Assembly: GCA_022701365.1 (NCBI GenBank)
Contig: JAKUHH010000100.1
Location: 1 to 64,000, forward strand
Direction: 5' to 3'
Length of the DNA stretch: 64,000 nt
From: Mycocentrospora acerina
Taxonomy: Eukaryota; Ascomycota; Dothideomycetes; Pleosporales
Below the pieces are notes generated by a model. The model was not told the origin of the DNA. It did not search any database and saw only the letters and a list, made by a program, of their open reading frames with translations. Below are positions 10,700 through 20,624 of this stretch, piece by piece (position 1 is the first letter of the stretch; each line of letters starts with the position of its first letter). Both the position numbers and the translations under genes were made by a program.

Positions 10700-12067
10700 T
10701 TGAATAACCTTTTGTTTTATTTCCTCTGCATTGTTATGCCTCCATTGCCGTTGGTGCCACAAGAGTACAGCTGCAGCAGGCATCGTGGAGGTTACAACTG
10801 CCACAAGCTTGGCAGCGAAACACCTGGGTATAAATCTGAGTGGTCATCGTACAACAAGGTGTGGCAAGAAGATTATCGCACTCCCTAGCGGGCACTCGAT
10901 GAGCGAAGCAACACTCAGGAAGGATGTTGATGTTAGTCAACGTGTTGCCAATGAGCGAGGGAACTTCATCGTACACGGCTTTCGCCTTGCAGCAGTGATT
11001 TGGCTAGTTGAAAACAACCATCCGCTGCGTGAATTTGAGGCTGAGAGCTTCCGCCAAATGCTTGCCTCTGTCAACCCAGCCGCCGAAGAAGCGCTGTAGA
11101 CTACTCCTCGGAGTGTGTCAAGGTTTGTAATGAGGCCATATGGCCACCTGAAGCCGATTTTCACAGCTGAGCTCGCTGCCGCAGTTGGGAAAGTACACAT
11201 GACCTTCGAAGGATGGACTACAAAAGGTGGCAAATGTGGATTATTTGGAGTTGTTGCGCACTACGCCAACGCCAGCGGCACGATTGTAGACATGCCCATC
11301 GCGCTGTCACAGCTCATCGGCATACACAGCTCCAAGGCTATTGGAGAATATAGCAACTAAGTACTAGAGGGTTTGGTATAACGTGGAAGAAGCTGGGACA
11401 CTTTGCGCTGGACAACGCAGCGTGCAACGATGTGGAGATTGAGCGCTTAGCAACACGATATGGGTTTATCGTCGCCTGTGTCAGGACACAGCTCTATTCC
11501 ACTATGCCATGCAATCCAAAAAGGTACTATGATCTATCATCTGATAGATCCTGGAATATAACAGTACATATCCTCAGGTTGAACCACTTCCTGACAGCCT
11601 GGTGCCGCCTTCGTTGTGGCCCCCATACTCTTACCTTAGTCGGCCAAACAATGATGTTTGGCAAGGAGGAAGACGCTTCTAACAACGCGCCAGCACACAA
11701 GAAGGACGAGGAGAAGCTCATGGCGGAGTGGCAGCAACAAGGTCCCCTAGGTGTATTTCTGGATATCATTTCTCACATTAGTACGCCGAAACAGCACTCC
11801 AGCTTCGCCCGCTTCCAACATCTCGCACATACCAAAGACCCTAACAACAACTCTCAGCAACGTTGGCCCCTCTATAGCCATCGTCCCGCGTCCCGCGTCC
11901 CGCTCGCCTCCGAGACGTCTACACACACATATCAGGCGATTGACGACGCTATAAAGACTATGCTGACGAGAAAGATTATATGGATGAGTACAAGCGCTGG
12001 CATGCGAACGAGCCGCGCTGGAGTCAAGGAAGATTTTGTTATACAGAGTAATTCTGTGCGATACTAG
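10700..12067 (+). pseudogene. hAT-family transposase, degenerate
   Basis: Three consecutive frames carry hAT landmarks. 10731-11099 has an N-terminal part ending ESFRQMLASVNPAAEEAL. After an in-frame TAG, 11115-11360 has MTFEGWTTKGGKCGLFGVV and GIHSSKAIGEYSN. From about 11380, LGHFALDNAACNDVEIE is the classic hAT LDNA-xxND block. Stops and a frame change separate them. The C-terminal dimerisation region is missing or unrecognisable. The relic lies between the UstYa pair and the 3' end of the PKS gene. Confidence 0.75.
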
Positions 12068-12246
12068 CTCAACTCAGGCGGAAATTATCCATTAAAAGTG
12101 CTGCTAGCGTTTAATATTAAGATAACCCACTTGATAACAACACTATGAACAGCTTGTATAAAGTATGCAAGCGGGACGATTCTACTTGGTTTGGTAATTT
12201 GGCGGCAGCAGCGAGTTTTGGCAGTCGACAACAAATCTATCCAACA

Positions 12247-12406
12247 TGTCAGCCTGCACTTATGCGAGCAAGTGTGTGTAAGTACGTGTGCAGGCACGTG
12301 TGCAGGCACGTGAGCAAGCACGTGAGCACTCAACTCCTATATAGTCTCCGAGTCCTACACTCCTAATAATACAACAAGTACCTCCTGATTGTTCCCTCAC
12401 ACAACA
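12247..12406. repeat. Short LTR-like repeat with GCAGGCACGTG minisatellite
   Basis: The segment TGTCAGCCTGCAC...ACACAACA begins TG and ends CA. Internally it repeats GTGCAGGCACGTG-like units, then CTCCGAGTCCTACACTCCTAAT. A second copy in reverse orientation lies at 48730-48881. No target duplication is visible, so the limits and the LTR interpretation are tentative. Confidence 0.45.
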
Positions 12407-12507
12407 GATCAAGTCTCAGCACGCTGAATGACAAATCGAACCAACTCCCCCGCATGTATTGAACTTGACTTGATTTATCTCATCCGTGCATGCCAGCTAC
12501 GGGCACA

Positions 12508-15500
12508 CTATTCGGCCCCAACCGCCAGGAACTTACGCGCAACATCGGCACAGATTGAGGCTACACTATCACCTTTGAGAATTCGAAGCACAGGCACATC
12601 CCGATTCAAAGCCTGCTGGAACCAAGCGCGGATCTCAACAGCAATGAGGGAGTCGAGGCCGAGGGAGATGAGCGACCGGTCTGGCTTGACGGAGTTGGGC
12701 GCCATTTGAAGCATGGCCTCGAGATGCTGAGCAAAGACGCCCCCAATGGCGGCGGCGGCGTCCTTCTCCGACATGCCCGGGCTCAGCTGGCGCTTGAGGT
12801 GATGCTGCTGGCGCTCTGCGGATCCCGAGCCCGAGGATGCTGCTGCTGCGGATACGTCGGGCGAGTCGATTATGTAATGTGCGAAACGAGGGTTGGAATA
12901 GAATGGCGGACGAACAGCGGCTTGGTCGTCGTCGTCGATGAAGGGGTCGATGCCAGCAATGATGTCCCATGAGCGGTCATGGCACCTGTCCGGGTGGCTG
13001 TTGGCCAGGGCCTCGGCGAAGAGATGGTGTAGGTCTCGCTCGGACATGAGCTGAAGCGAGAGCTTGCCCAGGTGCTCTTTGAAGCGGCGGTCGCTGCGCG
13101 CGACGTAGCCGACGTTGGCAACGAAGCCGATGTGCATGACGGACGCAGGCAAACCAGACGAACGCCGGCGGGCGCACAGGCCGGCCATGAATAGGTTCGC
13201 GGCGTGGTAATTGGACTGCCCGGCATTGCCAAATACGCTGGCCAGCGAGGAGAAGAGGACAAAGAAGTCGAGTTCCGGGCCGTTGCTGCCAAACACTTGG
13301 TCCAGGATGGCCGAGCCATCGACCTTGGGGGCCAGCACCTTGTTCAGCGCCTCGGCCGTGGTATCGGCGAAGAGCTTGTCCTCTAGCACCATGGCCGCGT
13401 TGCAGACGCCTGCAATGGGTGGAAGCTCGGCCGCGATGCTTGCACAAACGCTGTCTACGGAACGCCTGTCCGACACATCCATGCGGTACACGCGGACGGT
13501 GGCCCCGTGTTGGCTCATCTCCCCAAGCCACGCGGGGTCGATGCTGGCATTGCGGCTGCTGAGCACGATGTGGCGCGCACCATGCTCGACCATCCATCTG
13601 CAGAGGGAACGACCCATGTCTCCAGCCATGCCCACCAGTAGATAGGTCCTGTCTGGACGGAGCAAGCTCTTGGTATCGAGCGGCCTCACAGCCACGGTCA
13701 TGTCTTGTCGTGTCCAGTCGACAATGCTGGGGTAGGCGCGGCTGCGGCAGGTGGCGCCTGCCAGGCGCTGCACATGCACTGTACTCGCTGTCGAGGGGGC
13801 GGGCGAAGCATGCAACACTGCGGCGTAAGCATCCCCGAGCACGGTAGCATCAACATGGGAGATGGAGATATCAGTATCAGGCCCACTGAGCTGGTGGATG
13901 CTTGTGGCGTGGGGGAGGCTGGCGATTAGTGCAGGTGGTGATGCTAGGCTGAGGCCAATGAAGCAACCGATATCCCGTGGCACGACTGCACGCAGCGCTC
14001 GCTCTGTGGCATGCCAATGGACCGAAAGCCAGTCACTAGGCACGCTGGCCGTCTTGGAGGTAGCAAGCAAAATGGTCTTGCCGGTGGCCTGGGCTTGCAG
14101 GCGGATTGCAGCGGCAAGCCTCTCTGTGCCGGGTTCGTAGACCAGGGCCTGACGGTCGCTGGGGACGTGTTGGACAATAGCCCGGGCAAGCAGCTGGGTG
14201 GCCATGTCCACCAGCAGCGCCGCATCCGCCTCTGGCTGCCACCCCGGCGGCACCACCAAGACGCTCGTGGCCACGACCGAGGTTGCGTCCACGTCCGACA
14301 CGGCAAACGCGAGTTCCGAGGTCGGCTGCACGTTGCCCAGACAGAGGAAGCCATGCCTGCCCAGCGCAGTCGAGTACTTGACGTCCACGACGCGTGCGCC
14401 CGCTCCGGCCACCACCGGCGCCGCTTCGCGCAAGCCAAGCTGCCCGCGCCCGCCGTCTTTGGCGTAAAGCTCGACTCGCGTGGTGCTGGTGGCGACCTGC
14501 CGCGGGACGGGCCGGCGCCTGGCGCTGACCCGATCGTTCATGGCCTCGTCCGGCACGATCCTCGGCACCCACAGCCTGTCGCCCACCAGCCTCAACTCGG
14601 GCTCCATTGTCCACCGCACCTGGACAGCGTCCGACCGGCCCGCCACGACAAGCCGCAGGAACACGGCGGCCACGGTGGTGGGCGACGTGTCAGCAACGCC
14701 CCGTGCGTCGAGGTCGAGGAACTGCAGCGCGAGATGCGGCAGCTCGACCGGCAGCGAGCGGCCCAGACCGACGACCATGTTGGACAACGGGCTCGCGTCG
14801 GCGGCACCGCTCGTGAGCCACAGCACCCGGCGTGCGCGTGCAAACAGCTGCTGCAGCTTGCGCAGCCTGCCGTCCGTCATGGGGCCGGCGAAGAGCGGCG
14901 CATCGAGCTCCGTCAGACAGAGGACCGATGAGAATGCCTCGATGCCGCCGCCGCCGCCGCCACCGCCACTGACGAGCGAGTCTATGTGGTCTATGTCGTC
15001 CACCACGACCGTCTCCTGCCACTGCGTAAGCAGCGCCTGCACGCCCTGCCTCAGCTTGGCCGCCGCCGGGCTCGTGCCGCCGACGATAAGAAGGCGCTCC
15101 TGCGGGAATGTGAGCGACGCGGCCAGCGGGTCCCGGAGCACCGCCAGCGGCTCGTCCATGGCCTGGCTGACCATGACGGAAAACGTGTGCTTGGGCAGGT
15201 CGGGGAAGTCGTACGTCACGGCGTCGACGCCCGAGAAGCGCGTGTTCCGCAGCAGGCGGTCCCACTCGCCGACGGACACGCCAGGGTGGAAGCGTCGGCC
15301 GTCGTCGCCACCGAGCCACCAGCCAGGCAGCGCGCCCATTATGTAGGTTGCTGCCATGGCCTCGCCCGTGGCCTCCATGAGAATCAGATAGCCGCCAGGC
15401 TTGAGAAGCGAGCGCGTGTGCTGCATCGTCTCGGCCAGATTGCGAGTCGCGTGCAGCACGTTGGCCGCGACGATGACATCGTACGCTCCTTCCTGGTAGC

Positions 15501-18500
15501 CCTGGCTCGCAACCTCCTTCTCAATGTCGAGCACGCAAAACCGCATCTTGTGCACATGGTCGGCAAACTTGTCCGCCGCGCGCTGGAAGAAGCCCGACGA
15601 GATGTCCGTGTACGTGTACGACGAGTAGCGCGAGCCGATGCTGTCCAAGATGCTGCGTGTCGTCCCGCCAGTCCCCGCGCCGATTTCGAGATACTTTGCG
15701 CGCGGGTACTTGAACGCCAATTGCCGCGTCACGCTTGCAATCGACGCATTCAGCCGGCGTGCAAAAGCGCCCTCCATGTAGAAGCGGTTGAGCATGTTGG
15801 CTTGCAGCATGACTTCAAGAATCTGCGTCTTTCCGCGCACAACCGACACGAGATGCTCGCTGATGGCATGCATCAGTTCCAGCTCAATCTGGCCGGGAAA
15901 TTGGGCGTGCAGCTCGTTGATTGTTTCCCGCGTGTCCTCCAACCAGACCTGCGCCACCATGGGATTTCGCCCGCAGTGGATGTCTTCCAGCTTGACGGCA
16001 ATGGCCTCGAACAGCCGTTGATGGTGCCAAGCAAATGTCTTGATCTCCTCGGCTGACACGCTGCGGACGAGGTCCCGGAAGTAGAAGAGTGCAGTTCTTT
16101 CCATGGTATGAATCAATTCGCCCGTCTCAACGTCATTCTCGTCCGTCTCTCCCACATCTATCGCGCCACTAGCAATGTCTACCCCCCACGCCGTCCGTGA
16201 GAACATTTGCCTGTCTTTGGCAGGCGTGTCGTCGGAAAAGAGCTTCCAGGAAAGGCCTTCGATTTGCATGCAAGTGGCGGTGCCCGAGGAATCAAGGACG
16301 TGGATATCACCGACCATGGCGGACGAGGCCAAGCGGGTGACGAAAGCGTCAATATCCGTTGTTGCTCCTGGCCGTGACAGTCCCCCTAAGCGACTCGGGT
16401 CGACGATGAGGCGGTGCAGAGTCGTCGGCAGAAACAGCGTTTCAACGACGTCTGTGGTGGCAGACGCTAGCGGTATGAGATTGGCTTGGAAGGCGAGGTC
16501 TAGAAGGGCTGGGTGTACCAGATACGGCTGGTCGTCGTCGTCGTCGTCGTCTTCCTGGCCCTGCCAAGTAGCTGTTGTTCGTGCGTGGTCCTGACTACGC
16601 TCAGCGCGAGCGAGCCCGCGGAACAGGCCTTGATAGTCGAGACCCAGGCGCTCCATGGACAAGTAGAAGCTCTTGAGATCTACTGCTGACATCTGAGAAC
16701 TAGTAGGCACGACATGTGGAAGGCCAACATCATGCGCGTCTCCCCTATGTACGACAATGCGGCCGCTTACCGTCTTTCTCGATGTCCCGGATGCCTCGTC
16801 TACAAAGGTGTAGCTGCTGAACTCGGCCTCCAACACGTCCTTTTCTTCACTACCCGGGCTCAAGACTTTCAATATAAACGTTGTCTCAATTCCAGGAGAG
16901 CCTTCTTCCAGGACAATCGAGTGGTGGATGCTTACATCCCTAAGCTCAATGAGTTTGGCAGAGCGGCCGCACTTGAGATACTTGGACGCCTCGATGGCCA
17001 TGGTGAAATGTGCAGCAGCCGGGAACAGAACCTGGCCCTGGAAGCTGTGGCCACGCATCCAGCCCAACTCGCTCAGTCGTAGGATGTTACGCCACCGCAT
17101 CTCGTCATCAGTGTCGTCTGGAAGCCTGCGCCCAAGGAGCTCATGTGGAGCGTTCTTGCGGAGCCGGTAGTTGCGAGAGATGCGCCCCTCTTTCCAGTAT
17201 GTCTTGTCGTGGTCCCAGGGATACGAAGGGAGACCTTTCAGCATCCGTGGCGTCGCCTTTTCCGAGGCGAATGCTCGATGGTAGCCCTCCAAGTCAACAA
17301 AGGAGGGACCGAGGGTGACCCATACGAGACCCAGGCCGTCGGAGAAAGTTTCGATTGCGTCTTTGCCACGACACAGCAAGCCAACGTAGGGAGGAGACGA
17401 GTCGAGTATTGACTTCAAAACTTGGGTTGCGGGACCTTTGAGCGCCGGATGAGGTCCCATCTCTATTGCTACCTCAAACGGGCCACCGTTCCAGATGGAA
17501 TTCTCGACAGCTTCTGCGAACAGCACTGGCTTCACCATATTGTCGACCCAGTACTGCCCTTTCAGCATGTCGAGGTCGCTGTCCTCAATCAACGCGTCTC
17601 CTAGCACGCTGGAGCACCAGGTACAACTAGGATGCGGCTTATTAACAGTGATGTTACACGCTTCCAAAGATGCCAGGTACGCTTCGGCGCATGGCAGCAT
17701 GTGATGAGAATGGTACGCAGTATCAACCACAAGCTGCCTGGCGAATGTTTTCTCGGCGTCGAAATGCGCCTTTGCTTCTTGCACGGCATCGAGATCGCCG
17801 GAGATGGTAACACTCAAAGGTGAATTGCTTGCCGCCGGCCTGATGCGTCCGGCCCATTGTGGTTTTGCGCAAAACTCAGCCGCCGCTTCGTATGATATGG
17901 CCGCCGCAAGCATGCCTCCTTGCTTTCCATCGGGCCCACAGGCTAGATATGCGTGGTATCCTCTGTAGTATGCAATGGCCATGGCGTCTGCGGCGGATAG
18001 GATACCAGCAGCATACGTGGCTGCGATCTCACCAGATGAATGGCCAACCGTGGCGTTGAAACGAACGCCCGCAGCTGTAGCGAGGTCGACCATGGCAATT
18101 TGCAATGCGGTGCACAGTGGCTGGCTCAGTGCAGCCTCGTTTAAGCGTGAGATTTCTTGGGGCGCCAGCAGCTCTTGTTTAAGAGACCACAAGGGTGGAT
18201 CGGGTAAAGTAGCCAACGCGGTCTCGCTGCGTTCGATGGACTCAGCAAACAGTCGGCACCTCTGAATCAAAGACGCGCCCATGGTGGCCCACTGAGCACC
18301 TTGGCCTGTGAAGACCCCAAGGACAGCCGGCGCATCATCCGGGTAGAGGAGTTGTGGACGAGAGCCAGCGCTACTGGGATCGGCAGTCTCTATAAAAGCA
18401 TCCATATGCTGGAGAAGAAGGTCGTGTGATGGGGCTGAGAAGATCTGCTTAACGTCGAACTGACTGCGCTTTTCCCGAAGGAGCCAGGCCAGATCATCAA

Positions 18501-19959
18501 GGTGTACGCTTGGGTTTGACCGTATGTATTGGGCGTGCTCCCGAACCATGGCCACCAACGAAGATGACGAGCCTGCGGAGAACAGTATAGGTCCGTGAAA
18601 AAAGGAATCTTTTTCTGCATCTTGTCGCGCGACCGGCTCGGCATCGTAACTTTCGAGGATGGCGTGAGCGTTGGTACCACCGAAACCGAAGCTATTGACG
18701 CTGGCTCGGCGGCAAGATCCTAAAGTCTCTGGCCACATCATTGCAGACTGAACGAGCTCGAGATTCGTGTAGTAGGGCTTGATGGCCGGGTTCAGTTCGT
18801 TGAAGAGCAAGTTGGCGGGAATGGTGCGATTTTGAATGGCAAGAGACGCCTTGAGCACACCGGCCAGTCCAGAACAGCCCTCTAGGTGACCGATGATGGT
18901 CTTTATCGAGCCGACGTACATTTTACTTAAGCCTTCATGGTGTATGTCTGCTGGGAAGAAGGTTTCAGAGATAGCCTGCGCCTCAATGGGATCTCCGGCT
19001 GCGGTGCCAGTTCCATGGCACTCGAAGAACTGGCAACGATCTATGGTAGGATCGAGGCCAGCATTTTTATATGTGGATCGTATGAGCTCCGCCTGCGCCG
19101 AGGCACTAGGCATGGTGATTCCCTTGGTGCGTCCATCCGAGTTGACCCCCGTCTCCCGAATCACGCTCTCGATGTGGTCGCCATCAGCTATAGCTTCGCT
19201 AAGTCGTTTGAGGAGAAGTGCTGCACAGCCTTCGCCTCTTGCATATCCATCTGCCGTCTTGTCCCACATGCGAGATCGAGAGTCCGGCGAGAGCATATGC
19301 AGTTTCGACTCCGAGATGTACACGGCGGGATCGAGTATCAGGTTTGCGCCAGCTACTATGGCTGTCTTTGATTCGCCGTTCCGTAAGCTCTGCACCGCTT
19401 GGTGTAGCGCGACCAAGGAGCTTGAGCATGCCGTGTCAATGGTCATGGACGGTCCCTTGAGGTCAAAAATATACGAGATACGGTTAGCGATGATGCTCCG
19501 GGCTGTTCCCGTTGCGGCATATGTTGTCAGAATTTCCGTATCCCGCATTTGGAGATCCCACCAGTCTGCTGTCATGAGCCCCACGAATACAGAGGCTTGC
19601 GAGCCGCGGACGTCCTCTACTGAGCCCGCAGCCTCCATGGCCTCGTACACGGTTTCGAGGAGGATGCGCTGTGCGGGATCCATGCTCTCTGCTTCGAGAG
19701 CGTTGATCTGGAAGAAGGGCGCATCAAATGCACTGATATCCTCTGAAAGAAGGTAAGACTTATTCTTGACGTTTGTACTGCCGTGGAAGCTCCCATCTTT
19801 GTTGTAAAAATTGGAGAGGACCAGCCTGTCTTCGGGGATATTGGTCAATACATCCCGTGGTTCTTTCAGCAGATCCCATAGCTTCGAGGGGGACGAGGCG
19901 CCGCCTGGAAACCGGCATGCCGATCCTATGATGGCGATGGGCTCTTTCACGGCTGCCAT
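12508..19959 (-). CDS. Highly reducing polyketide synthase, KS-AT-DH-MT-KR-ACP
   Basis: The 2483 aa single-exon iterative type I PKS has KS with DTACSSS (Cys about 177), ECHGTGT and IGHLEG; AT with GHSSGE (about 641); DH with H-SFQGQVLFP (about 973) and HPALLDLAFQ (about 1153); C-methyltransferase LEIGAGTGGTT (about 1426); KR with GMAGDMG (about 2110) and SNYHAANLF (about 2253); and a C-terminal ACP with LGLDSL (about 2435). The roughly 500 residues between MT and KR have no enoyl-reductase nucleotide motif, so ER must act in trans. No thioesterase, reductase or condensation domain follows the ACP. The KS/AT style resembles the PKS half of fungal PKS-NRPS hybrids (by eye). A poly-Gly run (about 14943-14970) and a poly-Asp run (about 16523-16545) sit in linkers. 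It is divergent from the ABC transporter gene. Confidence 0.95.
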   Translation of the reverse strand: MAAVKEPIAIIGSACRFPGGASSPSKLWDLLKEPRDVLTNIPEDRLVLSNFYNKDGSFHGSTNVKNKSYLLSEDISAFDAPFFQINALEAESMDPAQRILLETVYEAMEAAGSVEDVRGSQASVFVGLMTADWWDLQMRDTEILTTYAATGTARSIIANRISYIFDLKGPSMTIDTACSSSLVALHQAVQSLRNGESKTAIVAGANLILDPAVYISESKLHMLSPDSRSRMWDKTADGYARGEGCAALLLKRLSEAIADGDHIESVIRETGVNSDGRTKGITMPSASAQAELIRSTYKNAGLDPTIDRCQFFECHGTGTAAGDPIEAQAISETFFPADIHHEGLSKMYVGSIKTIIGHLEGCSGLAGVLKASLAIQNRTIPANLLFNELNPAIKPYYTNLELVQSAMMWPETLGSCRRASVNSFGFGGTNAHAILESYDAEPVARQDAEKDSFFHGPILFSAGSSSSLVAMVREHAQYIRSNPSVHLDDLAWLLREKRSQFDVKQIFSAPSHDLLLQHMDAFIETADPSSAGSRPQLLYPDDAPAVLGVFTGQGAQWATMGASLIQRCRLFAESIERSETALATLPDPPLWSLKQELLAPQEISRLNEAALSQPLCTALQIAMVDLATAAGVRFNATVGHSSGEIAATYAAGILSAADAMAIAYYRGYHAYLACGPDGKQGGMLAAAISYEAAAEFCAKPQWAGRIRPAASNSPLSVTISGDLDAVQEAKAHFDAEKTFARQLVVDTAYHSHHMLPCAEAYLASLEACNITVNKPHPSCTWCSSVLGDALIEDSDLDMLKGQYWVDNMVKPVLFAEAVENSIWNGGPFEVAIEMGPHPALKGPATQVLKSILDSSPPYVGLLCRGKDAIETFSDGLGLVWVTLGPSFVDLEGYHRAFASEKATPRMLKGLPSYPWDHDKTYWKEGRISRNYRLRKNAPHELLGRRLPDDTDDEMRWRNILRLSELGWMRGHSFQGQVLFPAAAHFTMAIEASKYLKCGRSAKLIELRDVSIHHSIVLEEGSPGIETTFILKVLSPGSEEKDVLEAEFSSYTFVDEASGTSRKTVSGRIVVHRGDAHDVGLPHVVPTSSQMSAVDLKSFYLSMERLGLDYQGLFRGLARAERSQDHARTTATWQGQEDDDDDDDQPYLVHPALLDLAFQANLIPLASATTDVVETLFLPTTLHRLIVDPSRLGGLSRPGATTDIDAFVTRLASSAMVGDIHVLDSSGTATCMQIEGLSWKLFSDDTPAKDRQMFSRTAWGVDIASGAIDVGETDENDVETGELIHTMERTALFYFRDLVRSVSAEEIKTFAWHHQRLFEAIAVKLEDIHCGRNPMVAQVWLEDTRETINELHAQFPGQIELELMHAISEHLVSVVRGKTQILEVMLQANMLNRFYMEGAFARRLNASIASVTRQLAFKYPRAKYLEIGAGTGGTTRSILDSIGSRYSSYTYTDISSGFFQRAADKFADHVHKMRFCVLDIEKEVASQGYQEGAYDVIVAANVLHATRNLAETMQHTRSLLKPGGYLILMEATGEAMAATYIMGALPGWWLGGDDGRRFHPGVSVGEWDRLLRNTRFSGVDAVTYDFPDLPKHTFSVMVSQAMDEPLAVLRDPLAASLTFPQERLLIVGGTSPAAAKLRQGVQALLTQWQETVVVDDIDHIDSLVSGGGGGGGGIEAFSSVLCLTELDAPLFAGPMTDGRLRKLQQLFARARRVLWLTSGAADASPLSNMVVGLGRSLPVELPHLALQFLDLDARGVADTSPTTVAAVFLRLVVAGRSDAVQVRWTMEPELRLVGDRLWVPRIVPDEAMNDRVSARRRPVPRQVATSTTRVELYAKDGGRGQLGLREAAPVVAGAGARVVDVKYSTALGRHGFLCLGNVQPTSELAFAVSDVDATSVVATSVLVVPPGWQPEADAALLVDMATQLLARAIVQHVPSDRQALVYEPGTERLAAAIRLQAQATGKTILLATSKTASVPSDWLSVHWHATERALRAVVPRDIGCFIGLSLASPPALIASLPHATSIHQLSGPDTDISISHVDATVLGDAYAAVLHASPAPSTASTVHVQRLAGATCRSRAYPSIVDWTRQDMTVAVRPLDTKSLLRPDRTYLLVGMAGDMGRSLCRWMVEHGARHIVLSSRNASIDPAWLGEMSQHGATVRVYRMDVSDRRSVDSVCASIAAELPPIAGVCNAAMVLEDKLFADTTAEALNKVLAPKVDGSAILDQVFGSNGPELDFFVLFSSLASVFGNAGQSNYHAANLFMAGLCARRRSSGLPASVMHIGFVANVGYVARSDRRFKEHLGKLSLQLMSERDLHHLFAEALANSHPDRCHDRSWDIIAGIDPFIDDDDQAAVRPPFYSNPRFAHYIIDSPDVSAAAASSGSGSAERQQHHLKRQLSPGMSEKDAAAAIGGVFAQHLEAMLQMAPNSVKPDRSLISLGLDSLIAVEIRAWFQQALNRDVPVLRILKGDSVASICADVARKFLAVGAE

Positions 19960-20624
19960 GTTGAGAATTATGCGCGAAAGAATAGACTATGGGGGGCTCG
20001 GAAAAAGGGCCGTTCTGTGAGTTTGGGAAACAGCAACAAAACAAAAATATGATTAAAAAGAGCGTTCAAGAGTGAAACAACAGGCCACAATACTTCTCTC
20101 TCCGTTCTCTTCATAAGTAGATATCGATGCGCGTGCATTATAGGTTTAGACTCCGAAGCTTCTAGAGTTCTTTCGACTCCACAAGAATGGAATAGGTACC
20201 GATATGGCAACGAGTAGAGCTGGAAACGCTTCTTATTGGCTGGTAGTTGATGCGGCAGCTACAGTATATGCATCACGGCCTTTTCTTTTCGGTTATAATC
20301 AAGAATTCCACAAGTGAACTAACCGCTTTCCCTATTTCCACAACACACAATCGAGCGCAAAGACAGTTATCCGAGCGGGAATATCAGCATAAACTTCCGT
20401 CTTAAATGGCTATTAAATAGTCGTGTAGTCCTTGTTTGGTCCTTGCTCGCCTTTCATCCGCTGGTTTTCCCATCGATATTAACAAGTCCCCACGCGTGCG
20501 TGCTGTCCGGACCGAGTCAGATCTCAAACCCGAACAAACGACTAAATCTCGTCCCCCCCACTTTCCTTTTCCTTTCAATAAACGTCCGTCTCGCATGGTT
20601 TTTTCGGTCGTGTAAATAACAACC
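19960..20624. promoter_or_regulatory. Divergent PKS / ABC transporter promoter
   Basis: 665 bp lie between two divergent ATGs, suggesting shared control of biosynthesis and export. CGG-type candidate sites are present, for example CGGAAAAAGGGCCG near 19998 (CGG-N8-CCG) and GTCCGGACCG near 20506, but the WTTGCCGR motif is absent. No gene is visible inside. Confidence 0.4.

Noticed and set aside
12977..16056. Long GC-rich ORFs antisense to the PKS, up to 356 codons.
   Set aside because: They are shadows of the high-GC PKS frame, rich in Arg, Ala and Pro, with no recognisable domains.
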